DNA of 16,898 nt. Origin: UMGS1484 sp045593325 (GTDB lineage: Bacteria > Bacillota > Clostridia > Oscillospirales > Acutalibacteraceae). How positions within the stretch are numbered: position 1 is the stretch's first letter; the number at the start of each line of letters is the position of its first letter. The position numbers and the translations under genes were made by a program. Below are positions 7,921-14,606 of this stretch, in pieces. The stretch covers positions 1 to 16,898 of the forward strand of contig JAZNWL010000019.1 in NCBI GenBank assembly GCA_045593325.1, read 5' to 3'. Below the pieces are notes generated by a model. It saw only the letters and a list, made by a program, of their open reading frames with translations, was not told where the DNA came from and made no database searches.

Positions 7921-8356
7921 ATAAGGTCAATTCCATGGTATAATGAGGAATTCCTTCCTCTGAATATTCAGGGGAACACACTGAAAAACCAAACTTTTCA
8001 TAAAAGCCAACTGCAGGTTTTTGAGCGTGCAATACAATTTTTCGGGGCTGATACTGTTCCATTAATAACCGTAACCCTTGCTCCATTAAGCACCGTCCCC
8101 AACCTTTTCCATGAATCGTGGTTAAACAACGCCCGATCTGTAGGACACCCTGTTCCTCATCAGCAACAAAAGCACGAAAATAGGCGAAAATTTTGCCGTT
8201 TTCCTGCAAATAGATATGGTCACTTCTGAAATCAACATCATCCATATCCTGGCAGTTCATTTGCTGTTCCACAGCAAAAATAGCGCATCGCACTTTTAAG
8301 ATTTCATATAATTCTCTGGTGGTTAATTCCTCAAAGGTTTTTGTTGCAAATTCCAT
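7919..8356 (-). CDS. GNAT N-acetyltransferase, ElaA-like
   Basis: 145 aa from the ATG at 8356, chosen because AGAGGT lies 6 nt upstream; a longer frame would start inside the hairpin upstream. It resembles ElaA-type GNAT proteins, which transfer acetyl groups from acetyl-CoA to small amines or proteins: FEELTTRELYEILKVR (8-23), then IFAVEQQM..QDMDDVD (26-42). The acetyl-CoA loop is HGKGWGRCLMEQG (82-94), followed by IVLHAQKPAVGFYEKFGF near the C-terminus. The substrate is unknown for the family. A terminator for the gene upstream ends only about 16 nt before the start codon. No promoter fits between them, so expression probably depends on read-through or on a promoter inside the upstream coding region. 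Confidence 0.87.
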   Translation of the reverse strand: MEFATKTFEELTTRELYEILKVRCAIFAVEQQMNCQDMDDVDFRSDHIYLQENGKIFAYFRAFVADEEQGVLQIGRCLTTIHGKGWGRCLMEQGLRLLMEQYQPRKIVLHAQKPAVGFYEKFGFSVCSPEYSEEGIPHYTMELTL

Positions 8357-8371
8357 ACTCGTACCTCTTAT

Positions 8372-8409
8372 AAAAAACTTCGCTTTCCTTTGAAGAAAGC
8401 GAAGTTTTT
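8372..8409 (-). terminator. Terminator of the CofE-like ligase gene, next to the acetyltransferase start
   Basis: A perfect 15-bp stem (8373-8387 with 8395-8409) and 7-nt loop. Read on the minus strand the 3' arm ends in a run of T (8377-8372). It lies 12 bp after the ligase stop and just before the ribosome-binding site of the acetyltransferase gene. Confidence 0.88.
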
Positions 8410-8420
8410 CCATATGATCA

Positions 8421-9611
8421 TTAATCGGTCATATTGTCAAAATAACCTTGAACCAAAATAACGGGAGTTCCTTTGTCCCCGGAACCACTGGTCAGGTCGC
8501 AAAGAGAACCGATCAAGTCGGTCAAACGACGGGGGGTTGTTCCTTGAGAAGCCATGCTACCTACCAAGTTTTCATCTTTTTCACGAATGGCGGCGGCAAT
8601 GGCATTTTTCAATTCCTCACCTTTCAAATCGGCAAAATCGTTGTCGGCAAGGTATTTAAGTTTCAATTCGTTGGGAGTGCCTTCCAGACCTTTGGTATAT
8701 CCGGGAGAAACAACAGGGTCTGCCAATTCCCAGATGTGACCAACAGGGTCTTTGAAAGCACCGTCGCCATATACCATAACTTCAATGTGTTTGCCACAAC
8801 GTTCCATGAAACGGACTTGAATGTCATTCACCAAATCGAAGCAATCTTCGGGAAATAATTTTACCATGCCTTCGGTGGATTTGTTGGAGCCCAACAAACC
8901 GTATTTGGAATTGCAACCACTGCCGTTCACAGACTGATTTAAGATTTCGTCTAAACCAACGATGCATTTACCACCTGCGGCTTTCAAAAGCCGTTTGGTG
9001 CGGGCACGGCTGTGGATATCGCAGTTGAGAACACAGTTAGTATATTGTAAAATAACACGGGGATCATTAGCCAAAATAATTTCGGCTTCGGCACCGCAAG
9101 AACGAATTAAATCGCCATAGTATTGAATGTAATCCACACCGGTGAAAGGATGAGGATTATTGCCGAACAGTTCTCTGTATTTGGCTTCGGTTAAAACGTC
9201 GGTATAAGGATTGATACCGGCTTCATCCAACTGGTCCAAAGAAACCAAGCCATTCCCTACTTCGTCGCTGGGATAGTTCAACATCAAAACGATCTTCTTG
9301 GCCCCCATAGCAATGCCTTTCAAGCAAATGGCAAAGCGGTTACGACTGAGAATGGGGAAAATAACACCAATGGTTTCACCGCCTAATTTAGCTTTCACAT
9401 CAGTGGCAATGGCTTCAACAGAAGCATAATTCCCTTGAGCACGGGCAACTACCGATTCGGTAACAGCAACAACGTCACGGTCGCGTAGAGCAAAACCTTC
9501 TGCCTGAGCGGCTTCGATAACACTATCGACAACAATACCGGCGATATCGTCACCTTCACGAATAATGGGGCAACGAACCCCTCTGGAAACAGTACCGATT
9601 TTTCTTTCCAT
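8421..9611 (-). CDS. CofE-like (coenzyme F420-0:L-glutamate ligase family) protein
   Basis: 396 aa from ATG 9611, which has GAGGGA 7 nt upstream. A longer frame beginning at 9662 would start upstream of the predicted transcription start, so it is rejected. It resembles the F420 ligase family, whose archaeal and actinobacterial members add L-glutamate to F420-0 using GTP. Family-like segments are VRCPIIREGDD (12-22), DRDVVAVTESVVARAQG (44-60) and GDGAFKDPVGHIWELADPVV in the C-terminal half. Such homologues are common in Clostridia that lack F420 synthesis, where their substrate is, as far as I know, not established. Nothing for F420 synthesis is seen in this window. It is divergent from a LysR regulator with overlapping promoters, so that regulator is the likely controller. 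A peptide or cofactor gamma-glutamyl ligase role is inference. Family call firm, function open. Confidence 0.8.
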   Translation of the reverse strand: MERKIGTVSRGVRCPIIREGDDIAGIVVDSVIEAAQAEGFALRDRDVVAVTESVVARAQGNYASVEAIATDVKAKLGGETIGVIFPILSRNRFAICLKGIAMGAKKIVLMLNYPSDEVGNGLVSLDQLDEAGINPYTDVLTEAKYRELFGNNPHPFTGVDYIQYYGDLIRSCGAEAEIILANDPRVILQYTNCVLNCDIHSRARTKRLLKAAGGKCIVGLDEILNQSVNGSGCNSKYGLLGSNKSTEGMVKLFPEDCFDLVNDIQVRFMERCGKHIEVMVYGDGAFKDPVGHIWELADPVVSPGYTKGLEGTPNELKLKYLADNDFADLKGEELKNAIAAAIREKDENLVGSMASQGTTPRRLTDLIGSLCDLTSGSGDKGTPVILVQGYFDNMTD

Positions 9612-9630
9612 AAAAAATCCCTCACAGTTC

Positions 9631-9658
9631 TTGACTTTTTTCCAAAGACTATTATAAT
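9631..9658 (+). promoter_or_regulatory. Promoter of the LysR gene, overlapping the divergent promoter
   Basis: TTGACT (9631-9636), a 16-bp spacer and TATAAT (9653-9658). The -10 box shares four positions with the minus-strand -10 box, so polymerase cannot occupy both promoters at once. Confidence 0.7.
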
Positions 9659-9679
9659 ACAACTATAGACATAAGTAAA
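9651..9679 (-). promoter_or_regulatory. Promoter of the CofE-like gene
   Basis: On the minus strand, TTTACT (9679-9674), a 17-bp spacer and TATAAT (9656-9651), giving a predicted start near 9644, about 33 nt before the ATG. Confidence 0.75.
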
Positions 9680-9689
9680 ATAGATAAAA

Positions 9690-9706
9690 CTTACAACAGT
9701 TATAAG
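9690..9706. promoter_or_regulatory. Operator-like 17-bp palindrome for the LysR regulator
   Basis: CTTACAAC-A-GTTATAAG is an inverted repeat matching at 7 of 8 positions, of the size and spacing of LysR-type (T-N11-A) sites. It lies at about -46 to -62 from the predicted CofE-like start, where LysR regulators bind to activate. It is also downstream of the lysR start site and touches its ribosome-binding site, where binding would repress. A further ATAAG half-site lies at 9671-9675. Confidence 0.6.
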
Positions 9707-9716
9707 AAGGTCTAAT

Positions 9717-10601
9717 ATGAAAACTAAATTGGATTATTACAAAATCTTTTATGAAACCGCAAAATGCTCTTCCTTCTCCACGGCGGCAAAAAAACTATAT
9801 ATTTCCCAATCTGCCATTTCTCAATGCATGCATCAGTTGGAAGAAGATCTGAATACTCAACTTTTTGTTCGTACCAGGCGGGGAATCACCCTCACCATTG
9901 AAGGGGACCTGTTATTTCAAAAAATCGAAACCGCTATGCAAGCCATTGAACAGGGAGAAACCCTTCTTGCCAGGTTACATCATCTGGAAAGCGGTTCTTT
10001 AACCATCGCCGCCGGGGATACGGTCACCAGCCGTTTTCTTCTCCCCTATCTGGAACAATTTCATGCCACCTACCCTCATATTCATATGGAAATGGCAAAC
10101 TCTTATACCCACCAAATGTTGCAAATGGTAAAGGAAGGCAAAGCTGAACTTGCCTTTGTGAATATGCCCGTGGAAGACCCTGAACTTTCTATTCAACCCT
10201 GTTTAACCATTCACGATATCTTCGTATGCAATCCAGAACAGCCCGTAAAGGATCAATATTCCTGGAAAGAAATTGCCAAAGAACCCTTGATTCTTTTGGA
10301 AGAAAATTCCAATTCGAGGCATTATGTCAACCAACAATTCAAGAAAAAGAATATTGAATTGGTTCCACAAATTGAAATTGCCGCCCATGATTTATTGCTA
10401 CAATTTGCTTCCATTCGGTTGGGTGTTTCCTGTGTTATCGAGGAGTTTTCCAAGGAAGAATTAAGCCTTGGGAGAATCAAAAAAATGAATCTGCAACCGC
10501 CTATTCCCTCTCGTAGTATTGGCTGTGCGTACTTACGAAATACGCCCCTTTCTTTGGCAGCAAGATCATTTTTGAACTTAATACAAAAAAATCCATCATA
10601 A
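9717..10601 (+). CDS. LysR-family transcriptional regulator
   Basis: 294 aa, full length. Residues 1-60 form the winged helix-turn-helix (YKIFYETAKCSSFSTAAKKL, then ISQSAISQCMHQLEEDLNTQLFVRTRRGITLT). A linker helix runs to about 88, followed by the two-lobed effector-binding domain (about 90-290). The ribosome-binding site AAGAAGG is 6 nt before the ATG. It is divergent from the CofE-like ligase gene. LysR proteins usually control the divergent neighbour and themselves in response to a small metabolite. The palindrome at 9690-9706 fits that layout, so activation of the ligase gene and autorepression is the likely scheme. The effector is unknown. A bidirectional terminator follows. Confidence 0.93.
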   Translation: MKTKLDYYKIFYETAKCSSFSTAAKKLYISQSAISQCMHQLEEDLNTQLFVRTRRGITLTIEGDLLFQKIETAMQAIEQGETLLARLHHLESGSLTIAAGDTVTSRFLLPYLEQFHATYPHIHMEMANSYTHQMLQMVKEGKAELAFVNMPVEDPELSIQPCLTIHDIFVCNPEQPVKDQYSWKEIAKEPLILLEENSNSRHYVNQQFKKKNIELVPQIEIAAHDLLLQFASIRLGVSCVIEEFSKEELSLGRIKKMNLQPPIPSRSIGCAYLRNTPLSLAARSFLNLIQKNPS

Positions 10602-10605
10602 TATG

Positions 10606-10635
10606 AAAAAACGCTCCGTAAACGGAGCGTTTTTT
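10606..10635. terminator. Bidirectional terminator between lysR and the HAD gene
   Basis: A perfect 13-bp stem (10606-10618 with 10623-10635) with loop TAAA and A6/T6 flanks, so it works on both strands. It separates two converging genes. Confidence 0.93.
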
Positions 10636-10647
10636 ATTCAATCAGTT

Positions 10648-11610
10648 TTATCCAATAACGTCTTTGAGATCGTCGAGCTTATAATGAGGAACGATCATGG
10701 TGGTGCCCAGTTCTTGATGAAGCTCCCGTTGTCTCAAGGAGTTTTCAGGCAAAATACTCATGGTTACAGCGCCCAGGGCAACCCCTGCGCTGATTTCACT
10801 TCTGCCGTCGCCCACAACCAAAATGTTTTCGCCCTTCAAACCAAGGGTTTTCACCAGGCGCTTCATAACTTCGTCTTTGGGGATTTTTTCAGTCCAGGTG
10901 GAACCTAAAATATCTTCCACTTCTTTTCCTTCGCCAATTTCAAAACCAAGGCTTAAAACTTCTTCATACATGCCCATGGGAGGTTGAACCGATTTATCCA
11001 CAACAGCCCCGGTAACAAAATAGTTTTTCACGCCATTTTTATGCAGATAGCGCATGAATTCTTTGGAGCCGGGAATCAAGAATTTTTCAGGATTGACTCT
11101 TGCTTCCGCCAGGTTTTTATCACGGCAAAAGCGGTTGAGCACTTGTTCATATACCCAGAAAAGTTTAGGGGTCACTTCATTCAAGTAAGCAAGATATTCT
11201 TCAGGTTCATTATAGTCTTCAAACCGTTCTTCCCCTGCCCAGATTTTTTGAATAATTTCAGAGTTGGCTTTACTGCTGTATTTGCCGTTGGTCATTTCCT
11301 GATTTCGACGAATGGCCCATTCCATTTGAGTCAAAGCCGAAAGCCCTGCACTTTCAACACAAAAGCGATCAGTTTCTTCCAAGGGTTCGGAAGCGCAAAG
11401 AGCAACCAAACGGTTGATGTTATCTTCGCTGGTCAAATCCTCTGGAATGCCGTTGACAGCGGTATCATATAATACACGGCTCATAACAGGAGGCCATTCC
11501 CGAATCAAAGAATGAGTTCCGTCAATATCATGAAATGCACAAACAATTTCACGGTTTTTTACTGCATTTACAATTTCGATCTGGGTTGCTTTATCGGTAT
11601 TAATAATCAT
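10648..11610 (-). CDS. HAD-superfamily hydrolase (predicted phosphatase)
   Basis: 320 aa from ATG 11610, which has AGAAGGGG upstream; a frame extended to 11655 overlaps the predicted -10 box and is rejected. HAD enzymes form an aspartyl-phosphate intermediate, usually to remove phosphate from small molecules. Motif I is FHDIDGTHS, with nucleophile Asp28 and acid/base Asp30. Motif II is the Thr in YFVTGA, and motif III a Lys in the KDEVMKRLVKTLG region. Motif IV reads VVGDGRSEISAG, with Glu where a second Asp is common. About 150 residues between motifs I and II form a large cap domain rich in aromatic and acidic residues, which would set substrate choice. I do not recognise a named subfamily. 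It has its own promoter and lies between lysR and glsA, both separately transcribed. Confidence 0.85.
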   Translation of the reverse strand: MIINTDKATQIEIVNAVKNREIVCAFHDIDGTHSLIREWPPVMSRVLYDTAVNGIPEDLTSEDNINRLVALCASEPLEETDRFCVESAGLSALTQMEWAIRRNQEMTNGKYSSKANSEIIQKIWAGEERFEDYNEPEEYLAYLNEVTPKLFWVYEQVLNRFCRDKNLAEARVNPEKFLIPGSKEFMRYLHKNGVKNYFVTGAVVDKSVQPPMGMYEEVLSLGFEIGEGKEVEDILGSTWTEKIPKDEVMKRLVKTLGLKGENILVVGDGRSEISAGVALGAVTMSILPENSLRQRELHQELGTTMIVPHYKLDDLKDVIG

Positions 11611-11653
11611 AGTTACGACCCCTTCTATTCGATTTAATGAATCATTTCGACTC

Positions 11654-11682
11654 ATTATACCTTACAGAATTCACAAAATCAA
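11654..11682 (-). promoter_or_regulatory. Promoter of the HAD gene
   Basis: On the minus strand, TTGATT (11682-11677), a 17-bp spacer and TATAAT (11659-11654). An 11-bp palindrome AATGAATCATT (11636-11646) lies at the predicted transcription start and could be an operator. Confidence 0.75.
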
Positions 11683-11741
11683 GTGTGAACTAAATATACG
11701 ATAACGATACCTTAATAAATAATAATTCTGCTGACACAACC

Positions 11742-12659
11742 TTAAAAAATACTGAGATCTAAATTTTTACTCAACATTTCCAATGCTTTTAACCCGGCAA
11801 CGCTATTCCCTTTTTTGTTTAACGCTGGTGAATAAATGCCAATTCCCATACGGTGCGGTACAATAGCCATAATTCCGCCGCCTACACCGCTTTTAGCAGG
11901 CACCCCAACGTTGATGGCAAAATTTCCCGAACCGTCATACATACCGCAGGTCATCAGCACGGCATTGATATATTTTGCATATTCCTTATTGAATAGTTGT
12001 TCACCGGTTTCCACACAGGATCCTCCATTGGCAAATACACGACCCATCCGTGCCAGATCCATGGTAGTTGCCATAATAGAACACCCTGAAAAATACAAAT
12101 CAAGGACTTCTTCCACGTCATCCTTCAACATACCGTAAGCCTTCAGCATATAAGCCAAAGCCCTGTTTTTACTGCCTGTTGATTTTTCAGACAGATACAT
12201 TTTTTCGTCCATTTCCAGGGTGGAATTCCCGCTTAATTTTCGCGCTAATTTCAACAGTCTTTGGAATTTTTCCTGATAGGTATTCCCATGAATCAAAGAA
12301 CACAAAGCAATGGCACCGGTATTCACCATAGGATTAATGTGTTCACAATTTAAAGCCTGGTCGCTGTAATTAAATGCATCAAAGGGTTTGCCTGTGGATT
12401 CCACCCCAACAAGACTGCGCACGGTTTCTTCACCGTTATCCATCAACGCCATCAGCAAAATAACCGGCTTAATAATGCTTTGTAAACTAAACTTCTTGTT
12501 ATAATCACCTGTTGCGTAAATTTCACCCTCATTGGGGATGATGCAAATACCAAATTCGTTTTTATTAGCTTTTGCCAATTCGGGAATATAGCTGGCAACC
12601 ATCCCCTGCTCAATAATGGGATAACATTCTCGTAAAACATTTTCTATCAGTTGTTGCAT
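11742..12659 (-). CDS. glsA: Glutaminase A
   Basis: 305 aa, normal for the beta-lactamase-fold glutaminases. It hydrolyses glutamine to glutamate and ammonia in the cytoplasm. The catalytic Ser-x-x-Lys is in FSLQSIIKP (Ser61 and Lys64). HINPMVNTGAIALC (107-120), the Tyr-containing YFSGCS (189-194) and GVPAKSGVGGGI (252-263) complete the active site. GGAGAA lies 7 nt before the ATG. It is transcribed alone from an extended -10 promoter. It runs opposite to the reactions of GdhA and GlnN nearby, so it may supply glutamate and ammonia when glutamine is abundant, or help acid tolerance as in other bacteria; both are inference. No clear terminator was seen in the 60 bp after the stop. Confidence 0.96.
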   Translation of the reverse strand: MQQLIENVLRECYPIIEQGMVASYIPELAKANKNEFGICIIPNEGEIYATGDYNKKFSLQSIIKPVILLMALMDNGEETVRSLVGVESTGKPFDAFNYSDQALNCEHINPMVNTGAIALCSLIHGNTYQEKFQRLLKLARKLSGNSTLEMDEKMYLSEKSTGSKNRALAYMLKAYGMLKDDVEEVLDLYFSGCSIMATTMDLARMGRVFANGGSCVETGEQLFNKEYAKYINAVLMTCGMYDGSGNFAINVGVPAKSGVGGGIMAIVPHRMGIGIYSPALNKKGNSVAGLKALEMLSKNLDLSIF

Positions 12660-12704
12660 AATGATTTCTCCGTTTTTATCTTACTGTACCTTATGGTAAA
12701 CGAT

Positions 12705-12713
12705 ATTATAACA
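12705..12713 (-). promoter_or_regulatory. Extended -10 promoter of glsA
   Basis: TGTTATAAT on the minus strand is a full TGn extended -10 box, about 45 nt before the start codon. No good -35 box is present, as usual for this class. Confidence 0.6.
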
Positions 12714-12734
12714 TAACAAGTGTTGAGGATTTTC

Positions 12735-13148
12735 TTATCTTACTACTTCTGCCCTATCAAATTTTATCTCAAATGTAAAATCTTCAGGGTAAGAATCAAA
12801 ATCTTGCAAATCTATTTTCAAATAATAGTGTCCCTCTTTTTCGGTTAATCTATCTGCAAGCCAACAAACCTTTTTTCTTCCTTGGAGTTCAATATTATTA
12901 GTAATTATTTTGAAATTAAATAATTTAATCTCCTTTATGTCTTGTTCATATAGAGCACCTGAAGCATTTATTTTTAATAGCATGAGATTTCTATCATAAG
13001 TATTTTTGTTTCCGGTAAATTTGTTATAGTCAAAAGGGAACTCAAAATATTCAACATCAACAATACAAGCATCGTGTAAACCGTTCACCCAATACCAATC
13101 TGGCGCATTATCGGAATAAGATGACGTATAAACCTTACCTTTTTCCAT
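12735..13148 (-). CDS. Hypothetical protein, 137 aa, AT-rich
   Basis: No family recognised. 137 aa from ATG 13148, which has GGAGCT 8 nt upstream; an alternative GTG at 13166 overlaps that site and is less likely. The protein is soluble, with no signal peptide or membrane segment, and rich in Tyr, Phe, Asp and Asn. A conserved-looking N-terminal patch reads DWYWVNGLHDACIVDVE (about 17-33). The C-terminal half alternates hydrophobic and polar residues (HYYLKIDLQDF, DFTFEIKFDRAEVV), suggesting a beta-rich fold. Its base composition is clearly lower in GC than the metabolic genes to its left, and it sits at the boundary with an accessory stretch, so recent acquisition is plausible. Small beta-rich immunity or cargo proteins are possible analogues, but nothing here proves it. 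Confidence 0.7.
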   Translation of the reverse strand: MEKGKVYTSSYSDNAPDWYWVNGLHDACIVDVEYFEFPFDYNKFTGNKNTYDRNLMLLKINASGALYEQDIKEIKLFNFKIITNNIELQGRKKVCWLADRLTEKEGHYYLKIDLQDFDSYPEDFTFEIKFDRAEVVR

Positions 13149-13210
13149 AAAATCAGCTCCACACACTACTTGTTACTTATTATATGCTTGTGTCAAATTG
13201 GGACAAATTA

Positions 13211-13326
13211 GCACTTGGCTCCCTCTGACGAGGGAGCTGTCAGCGAAGCTGACTGAGGGAGAGAAAAACTACCCTCCGTCAAAACTCCGTTTTGCCACCT
13301 CCCCTGACAAGTGGAGGCTATCGTTT
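13211..13326. repeat. Palindromic interspersed repeat (REP/MITE-like) of gut Clostridia type
   Basis: Successive hairpins: GCTCCCTC-TGAC-GAGGGAGC (13218-13237, perfect 8-bp stem), then GTCAGC-GAA-GCTGAC (13239-13253, perfect 6-bp stem), then further pairing around CAAAACTCCGTTTTG and a CCACCTCC...GTGGAGG arrangement. From memory, the phrase CTCCCTCTGACGAGGGAG recurs in intergenic regions of gut Clostridia. It is GC-richer than the surrounding 500 bp. Only one copy is seen here. A reading frame across it (13198-13482) is not a gene. Confidence 0.65.
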
Positions 13327-13433
13327 TCAATTTGTGAAAATCATTTCCACAAGTTGAATTTTCTGCATAACAACAAGTTTTTTATTATATTTAATATAAC
13401 ATTTTTTATTATCATTTTCAAGTTATATATGAG

Positions 13434-13473
13434 AATAGAGTTATCCCGAATTTACGAGATAACTCTATTTTTG
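13434..13473 (+). terminator. Orphan terminator-like hairpin
   Basis: A perfect 12-bp stem (13434-13445 with 13458-13469) followed by a short T run. No plus-strand gene lies upstream within the interval, so it may be the remnant of a lost gene or part of a mobile unit. Confidence 0.55.
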
Positions 13474-13617
13474 ATGGTATGACAAAAATCATACCTATAC
13501 GTTGAAAATCATACTAAAGGAAATGCCATTAAAAACTTTGTTTTTAAGCAGTAAAACCGCCAGAGGTATGATGGCTATTCCTGCCTTAACTTTTAAAAAG
13601 TAGTACTTGTTATTATA

Positions 13618-14542
13618 TCAACTAAGTAATATTTCAAGTGTTTCGAATTTTTCTGTTTTTGGCATTGTATAATCCCAACTTACCGAACCGCTATAACCAC
13701 CGGATTCAATTCGCTTTTCTTCATCATAGGTAAGTTCACTGATTGTGTTACCACTGAGTCTATACCAAGCTACAGGACCTCCAATTGATGAAACGTTCCC
13801 TGATTGGACGAGAGAATTTAACGATTTGGTTACATAGTAACATTCAAATGCGTTGCTATTGTTTTTAGATAACTTTATTTCATAGCAACAATGTGTATTT
13901 TCTCCGGCGTGAGTTTGTGTAATTATTTCCCACTCACTTGATTTGTTCAATAATGCAAAAACTTTATCATATATACCTGATGTCAAATTTGCTTTCATCT
14001 TGTTAAAACTGTCGTCAGAAACAACAGTAACTGCTTCATCAATTATTTTTGTTGCATCATCCATATTACCATTAAGTACGAACTCATAAAATCTATTCGT
14101 AATATTATTCTTATATTTATCAGTTGTGCTTTGTAATTCTTGTTGAGCTGTGTTATATAATGAATCTGCAGATATCACATTTTTATAGTGACTTATGGCT
14201 GTGGAATAGTCTGAATTCTTCATGGCTAATACGGCGTCATCGTAACTTTGTTTCGATGACGCTAACTCTTTGAACTTGTTTTGACATTCCGAAACTTCAA
14301 TTACTTCGTATGAATCAACTATTATATATAATTCTTCCACATTATCAAATGAAAGCCTCCCGACATTATAGGAATTGTTTATGTCTTCCATAGTTGAAGG
14401 AAGCAACAACGAAAAAACTTCCTTTGAAGAGTATTGTCCACTTTGGAAAGTTGCAGTGTTGCCTCGACATTATTACCATTTTTTAATGCTCTAATGGTTT
14501 TATATGCAGGGCAATTAAAAATGCACAAGTCCATTAAAAACG
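13618..14542 (-). pseudogene. 3' part of an IS-split, frameshifted gene for a helical-repeat protein
   Basis: The intact part (14409 down to 13618) encodes about 263 residues. A helical region resembles TPR-type repeats (YDDAVLAMKNSDYSTAISHY, then a second helix-rich block), and the C-terminus carries SGGYSGSVSWDYTMPKTEKF. It has no proper start: no ribosome-binding site and no Met codon context at the left end of the frame. The next frame upstream, from the IS edge (about 14542), reads FNCPAYKTIRALKNGNNVEA, then TLQLSKVDNTLQ, which looks coding. It meets the 263-aa frame at 14412-14426, where one missing base in the T6 run (minus strand), or in AAAGG, would restore a single frame. So the gene was broken by a 1-nt deletion and by the IS. 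Function not recognised; no membrane segment. Confidence 0.65.
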
Positions 14543-14560
14543 GACAATAGAAAAAACAGA

Positions 14561-14604
14561 CCCCCTATGGTAGAATTAAAACAAACTACCATAGGGGGAT
14601 TTTT
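14561..14604 (+). promoter_or_regulatory. Perfect hairpin hiding the transposase ribosome-binding site
   Basis: CCCCCTATGGTAG (14561-14573) pairs perfectly with CTACCATAGGGGG (14586-14598), followed by ATTTTT. The right arm contains AGGGGG (14593-14598), the ribosome-binding site of orfA, 8 nt before its ATG. Transcripts entering from outside would fold and be terminated or not translated. A transcript started at the TAGAAT box (14571-14576) would lack the left arm and be translatable. Confidence 0.75.
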
Positions 14605-14606
14605 GT

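Larger units (their letters stand above)
13149..13617. other. Gene-free AT-rich interval
   Basis: No credible gene on either strand over about 470 bp. It contains a possible -10 box for the 137-aa gene (13179-13184, minus), the palindromic repeat, an orphan terminator-like hairpin at 13434-13473, and inverted GGTATG/CATACC pairs (13476-13481 with 13490-13495, plus single copies further right). The rest is AT-rich sequence without recognisable signals. Confidence 0.7.

Noticed and set aside
7891..8229. 112-aa plus-strand frame over the acetyltransferase gene
   Set aside because: It starts within the terminator stem-loop and overlaps a recognised GNAT gene on the other strand.
8448..8858. 136-aa plus-strand frame inside the CofE-like gene
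   Set aside because: Antisense shadow with no initiation signal and no family likeness.
10984..11472. 162-aa plus-strand frame inside the HAD gene
   Set aside because: Antisense to a gene with clear HAD motifs; composition is typical of a shadow frame.
13198..13482. 94-aa frame over the palindromic repeat
   Set aside because: It is built from hairpin repeat sequence and AT-rich DNA, with no ribosome-binding site. Such frames are common false calls on this repeat type.
13434..13600. Possible CRISPR or tandem-repeat array
   Set aside because: The repeats are short inverted pairs without regular spacing or unique spacers.
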